Origin: RYN-230 sp963851025
Lineage (GTDB): Bacteria; Actinomycetota; Actinomycetes; Streptosporangiales; Streptosporangiaceae
Assembly: GCA_963851025.1 (NCBI GenBank)
Contig: CAWKOA010000012.1
Coordinates: 124,001-188,000, forward strand
Reading direction: 5' to 3'
Length of the DNA stretch: 64,000 nucleotides
Shown here: positions 58,205 through 64,000 of the stretch, one piece after another
Position numbering within the stretch: position 1 is the stretch's first letter
Layout: the number at the start of each line of letters is the position of its first letter
Made by a program: the position numbers and the translations under genes
Notes under the pieces: generated by a model
The model's input: the letters and a program-made list of their open reading frames with translations, nothing else
Databases searched by the model: none
Told to the model about the DNA's origin: nothing

Positions 58205-59854
58205 TCAGGTCGCGGGTTCGCTCGTCGGTGCGGCGGAGGGTTGCTCGGTCGGGATCCGGCGGCTGGCGAACAGTGCCATCAGCGCGATGAGGGCGAGCAG
58301 TGACAATGATGCGCGCAACCCGGCGATGCGGGCTTTTTCGTTCTCTTTGACGATGGCGTCGGCAGTTTGCTTGGGTACGCCGGCCTTGTCGAGCTGGGTT
58401 TTCAGGTCCTTGTCGGATATGAACGGGATACCTGCGCCCAGTTCCGTCTGCGCCTGGGAGGCGACTTCTTTGGGGACGGCGGGGTTGTTCTGGATGCCGC
58501 TGAGGAAGGAGCCGGTCAGCGCCGAGATGAGTACGGCGCCGGCCAGCGCGGTTCCGATGGACGCACCCAGGTTGGTGACGGTGTTCTGGACTCCGCCGAC
58601 TTCGCCGCTTTGCTCGTCGGGCACCGACGACACCGTTACGCTCCCCAGCTGCGAGGCCAGCGCGCCGATACCAAGGCCCGCGAGGAGCATCGGCCAGGTC
58701 ACGATCTCCGGCCCGGCGCCCACCTCGAGTGCGGCCACCATGATCACGATGGCCGCGAACAGCGCGAGGAACCCGATCCGGACAACCCGGCGTGGTGACG
58801 CGTGCGGGAAGACCTTGGGCACGCCCACCGCGGCCAGCAGCAGCGTGATGGACAGCGGCAGCAGCCGGACGCCCGTCGCGATCGCGGACAGCCCGAGCGC
58901 CACCGACAGGAACAGCGGCACGGCGAAGAACAGGCCGGCCTGCAGGAGGTACTGGAAGAAAAACGAGGTGAGCCCGCCCCGCAGGACCGGGTTCCGCAGC
59001 ATCGCCGGATCAACCAGCGCGTCGCCGCCGTGAGCCAGCCGGTGACTCTCCCACCACAAGAAGACCCGCAGCACCACACCGCCGCCCAGGACCAGCCAGA
59101 TCACCGGGGACAGCCCCAGCCACACCGGAGCATCGGTCTTGGGCTGGATGAAACCCCACGTCCCGGAGCGCAGGATGCCGTACACGATCAGGCCGAGGCC
59201 GAGCGCGGACAGCACGGTACCCACGACATCGAGCCGGACGCCCGCCTCGGCCGGGGTGTCGGCTATGCGGCGGGTGAGCATCAAGATGATCAGCACCACG
59301 ACGACCTCGCCGGCGAACACCCACCGCCAGGAGGCGTAGGTGGTCAGCAAGCCGCCGATCAGCGGCCCGGCCGCCACCGCGATCGCGCCGGCCGACGCGA
59401 CGAGACCGTACGCGCGCGGGCGCTGATCACGGGCGAAGTTCGATGCGACCAGCGCGACGATCGCCGGCATGATCAGCGCGGCCCCGACGCCCTCCAGGAC
59501 TGACCATCCGGCCATCAGCACGACGAGATTGCCCGCGAGTGCGGTGGTCAGCGACCCGCACCCGTAGATGACACAGCCAATGGCGAAGGCGCGCTTGCGG
59601 CCGATGATCTGGCCGATCTTGCCGCCGGTGATCATGAGTGAGGCCATCACCAGCGTGTAGAAGGTGATCGCGGTCTGGATCCCGGTCACGGTCGTGCCGA
59701 CGTCCTTGGCCACCGTGGCGATCGAGACGTTCATGACCGAGCTGTCGAGCGTCATCAGGAACTGCGCCGAGGCGAGCGTCAGCAAGACGATCCCGGCTGC
59801 CGCAGGCGCGCGTTCAGCGGCGCGGCCCGCTCCGGCCGCCTGACTTACATCCAT
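58205..59854 (-). CDS. MFS drug exporter, DHA2/EmrB-QacA family (14-TM)
   Basis: The protein has 549 residues. LASAQFLMTLDSSVMNVSIA is TM1 with the D-S-S-V-M-N motif C1 of DHA2 exporters. GGKIGQIIGRKRAFAIGCVI is motif A, and AYGLVASAGAIAVAAGPLIGGLL is antiporter motif C. About 14 helices are followed by a periplasmic-type helical loop and a soluble C-terminal tail. It would export lipophilic drugs by H+ antiport. A perfect palindrome, TTCACGTGAA, lies 12 bases before the start and may bind a repressor. HelD and the TetR regulator lie upstream. Confidence 0.9.
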   Translation of the reverse strand: MDVSQAAGAGRAAERAPAAAGIVLLTLASAQFLMTLDSSVMNVSIATVAKDVGTTVTGIQTAITFYTLVMASLMITGGKIGQIIGRKRAFAIGCVIYGCGSLTTALAGNLVVLMAGWSVLEGVGAALIMPAIVALVASNFARDQRPRAYGLVASAGAIAVAAGPLIGGLLTTYASWRWVFAGEVVVVLIILMLTRRIADTPAEAGVRLDVVGTVLSALGLGLIVYGILRSGTWGFIQPKTDAPVWLGLSPVIWLVLGGGVVLRVFLWWESHRLAHGGDALVDPAMLRNPVLRGGLTSFFFQYLLQAGLFFAVPLFLSVALGLSAIATGVRLLPLSITLLLAAVGVPKVFPHASPRRVVRIGFLALFAAIVIMVAALEVGAGPEIVTWPMLLAGLGIGALASQLGSVTVSSVPDEQSGEVGGVQNTVTNLGASIGTALAGAVLISALTGSFLSGIQNNPAVPKEVASQAQTELGAGIPFISDKDLKTQLDKAGVPKQTADAIVKENEKARIAGLRASLSLLALIALMALFASRRIPTEQPSAAPTSEPAT

Positions 59855-59865
59855 TCGGCCAGCTC

Positions 59866-59875
59866 AATTCACGTG
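59866..59875. promoter_or_regulatory. Short palindrome before the MFS exporter gene
   Basis: TTCACGTGAA is a 10-base perfect palindrome in the leader of the MFS gene (minus strand), 12 bases from its ATG at 59854. It could be half of an operator; the regulator is not known. Confidence 0.35.
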
Positions 59876-59967
59876 AAGAGACAGCGAAGACTCTACCGTC
59901 GCGCCTGGCGGGCGGCCGGCACATCACCCATCCGAGGTGATCGCAGGCGCCGGTGTCCTGGCCGGCC

Positions 59968-62121
59968 TCAGGGGCTCGTGAGGATGACGAGTTGCTGGGT
60001 CGCCCGGGTCATCGCCACATAGCGGTCAACCGCACCTTCGATACCCGTGCCGAACGCCTCGGGGTCGACGAGGACGACCAGGTCGAACTCGAGCCCCTTG
60101 GCCAGCTCGGGGGTCAGCGAGCGCACGCGGGGCGTTGCCGCGAACGCGGGATCGCCGATGACGCAGGCGATCCCGTCGGCATGCGCGGCGAGCCAGGTGC
60201 CGAGGACCGAGCCCAGATCCGAAGCAGATCCTCCTGCGACGGGTACGCCGCTGCTGCGGATGGAGGCCGGCACGTTGGCGTCCGGGAGCACGGCCCGGAT
60301 GACCGGCTCGGCCTCCGCCATGACCTCTTCGGGGGTCCGGTAATTGATGCTCAGGGCAGCCAGCCTGATCTGGTCGAAGCCGACCCGCTCGAGCCGTTCC
60401 TGCCACGACTCGGTGAACCCGTGCCGGGCCTGGGCACGGTCCCCGACGATGGTGAAGCTCCGGGACGGGCAGCGGAGCAGCAGCATCTGCCACTGCGCGT
60501 CGGTCAGTTCCTGAGCCTCGTCCACGACGATGTGCGCGAACGGGCCGGCGAGCCGGTCCGGATCGGTACCGGGCAGCGCGGCCTCGTTGACCAGGGCGTC
60601 CTGGAAGTCCTCGCCGCGCAGCATCGTCACCAGGCCTACGCCGTATTCGTCGTCCGCGACCTCAATCAGGTTGTCGACGACCCGGGCCATCTGCTCGCGT
60701 TCAGCGGCGACCGCGGCGTCATGCCGGCGCTTACGTCGTGACGCCTGCGGGTCGCCGAGCCGCTGCTGGGCCGCGTCCAGGAGCGGCAGGTCGGACACCG
60801 TCCAGGCCTGGGCGTCCTCGCGCTGCAGCTTCTGGACCTCACCGGGACGGAGCCAGGGGGCGCACAAGCGGAGGTAGGCGGGTACCGACCACAGGTCGGC
60901 CACGAGGTCAGCCGCTTCGATCAGCGGCCACGCGCGGTTGAGAGCGGTGTGCAGCTCCCTGTTGCGCAGCAGCGACTTGCGGAGCAGGTCAGCCGGGACG
61001 TCGTCGTCACGGGAGTCCATCAGGATCGCCAGCAGCGCCGCCCAGATCTGGTCGCGCGCCTCGTTGTGCGGGGTACCGGGTTCTGGTGCGTCGAAGGCCT
61101 CGGCCCAGTCGTCGGCGCTCAGCCAGATGCCGGACCAGGGGGTCTCGACCGTCATCCCCTCGGTGGGCGGCTTCTCGTAGAACCTGACGGCCGGCTCGAT
61201 CGCCTTCACCAGGTCCGCGGACGACTTCAGGCGGGCCACGTCCGGGTCGGCCTCGTCCGCGGCCGCGGCTCCCTCGGGGACGAGGTCCCGCAGAGTGCAG
61301 GTCTGCACGCCCTCCTCACCGAGGCTGGGCAGGACGTCGCCGACGTAGGCCAGGTAGGGCTGGTGCGGACCGACGAACAGCACGCCGCCCCGGCGGTGGC
61401 CGAGGCGCGGATCGGAGTAGAGGAGGTAGGCCGAGCGGTGCAGGGCGACGACCGTCTTCCCCGTGCCCGGACCGCCGTCGACCACGAGAGCGCCGCGGGA
61501 TCCGGCGCGGATGATCGCGTCCTGGTCGGCCTGGATGGTGCCGAGCACGTCTCGCATCCGGGGCGACCGGCTGCTGCCCAGGCTGGCGATGAAGGCGGAC
61601 TGGTCGTCGAGGGCGGCGTGCCCTTCCAGCCCGTCCGCGGTGAACACTTCATCCCAGTAGTCGCCGATCCGGCCGCGGGTCCAGCGATACCTGCGGCGGC
61701 TGGCCAGACCCATGGGGTTGGCGTGGGTCGCCCCGAAGAACGGCTCAGCCGCGGGGGAGCGCCAGTCAACCAGCAGCCGGCGGCCCGCGCTGTCGGTAAG
61801 GCCAAGCCGTCCGACGTACACAGGTTCGGGATGGCCTGCGCGGACGATGCGCCCGAGGCACAGATCCAGGCCGAACCGGCGCAGGGTGCGCAGGCGGGCG
61901 CTCAGCCGGTGGATCTCCATGTCCCGGTCCATCGCCGCCTGGCCTATGCCGCCGGGTGCCTGGCGCTCGGCGTCGAGGCGGCCGGACAGGTCGGCGATCG
62001 ACTGCCCGAGACTCTCCGCGATGGCCGCGAAGTGCTGCTCATCGCCGGCGATCAGCGCCGGATCGGCCTTGGCGGTGAGGCGATCGGGAAGGTCAAACGC
62101 GCTGGTGGTCAGAGGGTTCAC
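59968..62121 (-). CDS. HelD-like RNA-polymerase-associated ATPase (candidate HelR)
   Basis: The protein has 717 residues. A helical N-terminal arm (residues 1-90) precedes RRLLVDWRSPAAEPFFGATH, a sequence typical of HelD. Walker A GGPGTGKT is at 216-223. HIVVDEAQELTDAQWQMLLL is Walker B/motif II, and KGLEFDLVVLVDPEAF and YVAMTRATQQLVIL are late SF1A motifs. HelD proteins remodel and release stalled RNA polymerase. The HelR branch also displaces rifamycins and is rifamycin-induced. A 19-base element like the rifamycin-associated element lies about 110 bases upstream (62231-62249), which supports the HelR reading. Confidence 0.85.
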   Translation of the reverse strand: MNPLTTSAFDLPDRLTAKADPALIAGDEQHFAAIAESLGQSIADLSGRLDAERQAPGGIGQAAMDRDMEIHRLSARLRTLRRFGLDLCLGRIVRAGHPEPVYVGRLGLTDSAGRRLLVDWRSPAAEPFFGATHANPMGLASRRRYRWTRGRIGDYWDEVFTADGLEGHAALDDQSAFIASLGSSRSPRMRDVLGTIQADQDAIIRAGSRGALVVDGGPGTGKTVVALHRSAYLLYSDPRLGHRRGGVLFVGPHQPYLAYVGDVLPSLGEEGVQTCTLRDLVPEGAAAADEADPDVARLKSSADLVKAIEPAVRFYEKPPTEGMTVETPWSGIWLSADDWAEAFDAPEPGTPHNEARDQIWAALLAILMDSRDDDVPADLLRKSLLRNRELHTALNRAWPLIEAADLVADLWSVPAYLRLCAPWLRPGEVQKLQREDAQAWTVSDLPLLDAAQQRLGDPQASRRKRRHDAAVAAEREQMARVVDNLIEVADDEYGVGLVTMLRGEDFQDALVNEAALPGTDPDRLAGPFAHIVVDEAQELTDAQWQMLLLRCPSRSFTIVGDRAQARHGFTESWQERLERVGFDQIRLAALSINYRTPEEVMAEAEPVIRAVLPDANVPASIRSSGVPVAGGSASDLGSVLGTWLAAHADGIACVIGDPAFAATPRVRSLTPELAKGLEFDLVVLVDPEAFGTGIEGAVDRYVAMTRATQQLVILTSP

Positions 62122-62230
62122 GCCATCAGGTCCGATCCGCGCGGTCCATACGCCGACGACAATGCACGCACTTCGCGACTCCCCATTTCCGCAGGTTCCG
62201 GCCTCGGCCAGCGATTATGCGGCACGACCC

Positions 62231-62249
62231 GGGTCTTGCCGCAAGCCCC
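62231..62249 (-). promoter_or_regulatory. Rifamycin-associated element (RAE)-like site
   Basis: On the minus strand the sequence is GGGGCTTGCGGCAAGACCC. From memory it agrees with the 19-base RAE inverted repeat found before rifamycin-inactivating and helR genes of actinomycetes: CTTGC/GCAAG arms with GGG/CCC ends. It lies about 110 bases before the HelD start, pointing in its direction. Confidence 0.7.
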
Positions 62250-62363
62250 CCGGTGCGCTATACGTTGAAAGTGGAGGGGAGTGCGTACTTCTCCTTCCCT
62301 CGTCGTCCGCTGTGGACGGCCAACCTCCTCGCGAAGCGGCTGCGCGCCGTCCTGCCCCCTACA

Positions 62364-62379
62364 CTTAGTGGGGACTAAG
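62364..62379. promoter_or_regulatory. TetR-type operator before the TetR gene
   Basis: CTTAGTGGGGACTAAG has perfect 6-base arms (CTTAGT/ACTAAG) around GGGG. It lies 47 bases upstream of the TetR-gene ATG in the divergent region with helD, a typical autoregulatory position. Confidence 0.65.
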
Positions 62380-62426
62380 CTAGATATCCCTCACCTGTGG
62401 CTTGGTCAACGGTCAAGGGGGCTGCC

Positions 62427-63071
62427 ATGGGGAGCGCAGGCGCGACAGGCCCGGCCAGGCGCACCCGGCTGACCGCTGACCAGCGGCGAGAGTCGATTCT
62501 GAGGGCCGCTACCGAGGTGTTCGCGGAGGCGGGCTATCGCGCCGGGAAGGTGTCCGACGTGGCCGCCCGGGTCGGGGTGACCGAGCCGGTGATCTTCCAG
62601 AACTTCGGCTCCAAGGCCGCCCTGTTCGCCGCCGTCCTCGCCCGCGTGGCCAGCGAGCTCCACGCAGAACTGCACGCCCAGCCGGGACATGACGGTTCGG
62701 CCGCCAGCCTGCTGGCCCACATCCTGAGCCCGCCCCGGGGCGGGCAGCCACACGGGCGCGGGCCGCACCGCATGCTCTTCGCCGACGCGGCTTCCCTGCT
62801 GGCCGACCCTGGTGCTGGCGAGGCAGCAGGCCGCGTGGCCGCGGTGGTCGCCGGGCACCTCGCTGACCTGGTCCGGCGGGGCCAGGCTGACGGGAGCATC
62901 CGGGACGACGCCGATCCCGAAGCGGCAGCATGGCTGCTCTTGTCGGTCCTGGCCACGCGGTCGCTGCGCGCGGCGGCCCGGCCCGGGCCGGGGCACCTCG
63001 AGCCCGGCGTGGCCGCGCTCACCCTCCGCGCCTTCGTTCCGCCCGCCCCGGACGCACGGAACGAAGGCTAG
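62427..63071 (+). CDS. TetR-family transcriptional regulator
   Basis: The protein has 214 residues from ATG 62427 (CAAGGGGGCTGCC upstream). The N-terminal helix-turn-helix (RRESILRAATEVFAEAGYRA, then VSDVAARVGVTEPVIFQNFG and SKAALFAAVLARV) is canonical TetR. The ligand-binding part (HRMLFADAASLLADPGAGEA and LADLVRRGQADGSIRDDADP) is of the AcrR type. A palindrome for autoregulation is at 62364. It is divergent from helD and may also govern the MFS exporter. The ligand is unknown; the in-frame ATG at 62397 is less likely. Confidence 0.9.
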   Translation: MGSAGATGPARRTRLTADQRRESILRAATEVFAEAGYRAGKVSDVAARVGVTEPVIFQNFGSKAALFAAVLARVASELHAELHAQPGHDGSAASLLAHILSPPRGGQPHGRGPHRMLFADAASLLADPGAGEAAGRVAAVVAGHLADLVRRGQADGSIRDDADPEAAAWLLLSVLATRSLRAAARPGPGHLEPGVAALTLRAFVPPAPDARNEG

Positions 63072-63711
63072 CTTCCGGCATCGGGCGGACCCTGACGGGT
63101 CCTCGTTCGGGCTGTGCAGTGGTCAGCTATGCGCGGCGCCGGAAAGCAGCCCAGGTAAACGGCTGGATCTGGCCCGCCGGGGTGATGTGCTGTTCCGTTT
63201 CGGCGGCGACCAGCGCCCAGGTGCTACCCAAGCTGGCGGCCCAGGCCGGGCGGGTCGTAGCCGCAAACGGGCAGCCCCGTGCAGTGCCGGGGCCCTTCCG
63301 GGGCGAAGCAGCCAAACACCGCGATGGCATCCGCGGTGGTGGCCAGCCCCAAGGTCTGCCTGTACTGCCGCCGGTCGCGGCTGGTGGTCAGGAAGTGGAA
63401 GGATGCCTCATTATCCCGCCATCAGCCCAGCTCAGACCCACCAAGCCCAGGGATTAAGCCCGGGTGACAGGCTCACTGATACGGGAACGAATATGCTTTT
63501 CGGGCCGGCTCCCCGAATATAAGATGCTACGAAATGCTGCCTTGAATCAGATGTCTCCGCATAGGAAATATATCGATCCAAATCAACAGCCCGAACTTGA
63601 GCTTTTGTTATGGAATAGGTGGCTGGCCCGGGATACGGGCGGCGGCATTTCCCGTGCTGAGTTTCATTCGCTTACCTCCGGGGGAGGCTGTGGTGGGGCA
63701 ATACGGGGGGC
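63072..63711. other. Intergenic region upstream of the RCC1-repeat gene
   Basis: About 640 bases. From 63072 to 63460 frames have only shadow composition. From 63480 to 63660 the DNA is clearly A+T-richer, as expected for a promoter region. A frame ending at 63715 (MLRNAALNQMSPHRKYIDPN...) overlaps the next gene's start but has no recognisable character. Confidence 0.45.
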
Positions 63712-64000
63712 GTGATCGTGAGAAATTCCATATTGGCGAGCCCGTGCGCATGGCGCGGCCGGGCCAGGATGGCCTGCGCGGCCGTGGCCGTGGCGTCGAT
63801 CGGCGCGGTGTGGCCGTCGGCTGAGGCGTCGGCACAATGGCATCCATCCGCTGGGCCGCAGCAGCCGGCTATCCAGTCCGGGCTGGTTTTCACCTGGGGA
63901 AATAACCAGACGGGGGAGCTGGGCCAGGGGAACGACAAGGATTCCTCGGTACCTCTCGCCATCCCGAGACTGGGCTGGCCGATCTCGGCTATCTCGACCG
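63712..64000 (+). CDS. Secreted RCC1-repeat protein, N-terminal part (cut by window end)
   Basis: From GTG 63712 (or GTG 63718) the frame runs to the window end, 96 residues. A signal peptide is present: basic AWRGRARM, a hydrophobic core ACAAVAVASIGAVWP and an A-x-A site (AEASA). The mature part starts the first RCC1 blade: LVFTWGNNQTGELGQG, then SVPLAIPRL. Repeated 'WG.N..GQLG.G' units build a seven-bladed propeller. In actinomycetes such proteins are extracellular and of unknown role. The rest lies beyond the window. Confidence 0.8.
   Translation, partial: MIVRNSILASPCAWRGRARMACAAVAVASIGAVWPSAEASAQWHPSAGPQQPAIQSGLVFTWGNNQTGELGQGNDKDSSVPLAIPRLGWPISAIST

Noticed and set aside
1..64000. Ribosomal RNA genes, CRISPR arrays, complete insertion sequences or a replication origin
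   Set aside because: No rRNA-like sequence, regularly spaced repeats, intact transposase or clustered DnaA boxes were recognised on reading both strands.

Overview
The window is about 70% G+C double-stranded bacterial DNA. It has many GTG starts, AGGAGG-type ribosome binding sites, no introns, and regulator and transporter families typical of Actinomycetota. A tRNA-Glu/Asp/Phe cluster and families such as HelD, PspC, DUF2180, a CstB-like dioxygenase and a four-gene actinobacterial diiron monooxygenase point to a soil filamentous actinomycete. I cannot name the genus from the sequence.

Layout. 0-7 kb: a MarR regulator end, lipid kinase, anti-sigma-type ATPase, nitroreductase, VOC protein, MFS exporter, and a winged-helix regulator paired with a membrane protein. 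7-12.4 kb: tRNA-Lys, then a membrane protein, an acetyltransferase, a pyruvate-dehydrogenase-E1-like enzyme and a glutaryl-CoA-dehydrogenase-like enzyme. All four of these genes are broken by small frameshifts that look like residual sequencing indels. 12.4-15.2 kb: PspC protein, MFS protein, and the tRNA-Glu, tRNA-Asp and tRNA-Phe genes. 15.2-18.5 kb: a small integrated element at tRNA-Phe with a decayed tyrosine recombinase, a HAD phosphatase and a HicAB toxin-antitoxin pair. It is bounded by an exact 44-bp direct repeat of the tRNA 3' half. 18.5-47.9 kb: a region rich in sulfur and metal genes, ending at a third tRNA-Phe-derived repeat. 48-50.9 kb: remnants, a Kelch-type secreted protein, a deleted oxidoreductase, and a fourth related hairpin. 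51-55 kb: a four-gene soluble diiron monooxygenase operon in the order beta, coupling protein, alpha, reductase, as in alkene/ethene monooxygenases. 55-64 kb: an unknown membrane protein, a tyrosine-phosphatase-like protein, a YCII protein, an MFS exporter, HelD behind a probable rifamycin-associated element, a TetR regulator, and the start of a secreted RCC1-repeat protein.

How the central genes fit together. Two nearly equal copies of a CstB-like persulfide dioxygenase-rhodanese, a type II-like sulfide:quinone oxidoreductase, a single-domain rhodanese, a DsrE protein, a TauE/SafE exporter and a SoeABC-like molybdenum enzyme with its TorD chaperone could carry sulfide through persulfide to sulfite, and then to sulfate or out of the cell. 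The CsoR-family regulator keeps the two cysteines but lacks the copper-ligand histidine, which is the CstR (persulfide-sensing) pattern. Five ATACCC-N-GGGTAT palindromes lie in front of the genes around it. Copper export (CopA) and arsenite export (ArsR-Acr3) sit in the same region. This is an inferred sulfide-detoxification or sulfide-oxidation island, possibly acquired at tRNA-Phe; the biochemistry is not shown by sequence alone.
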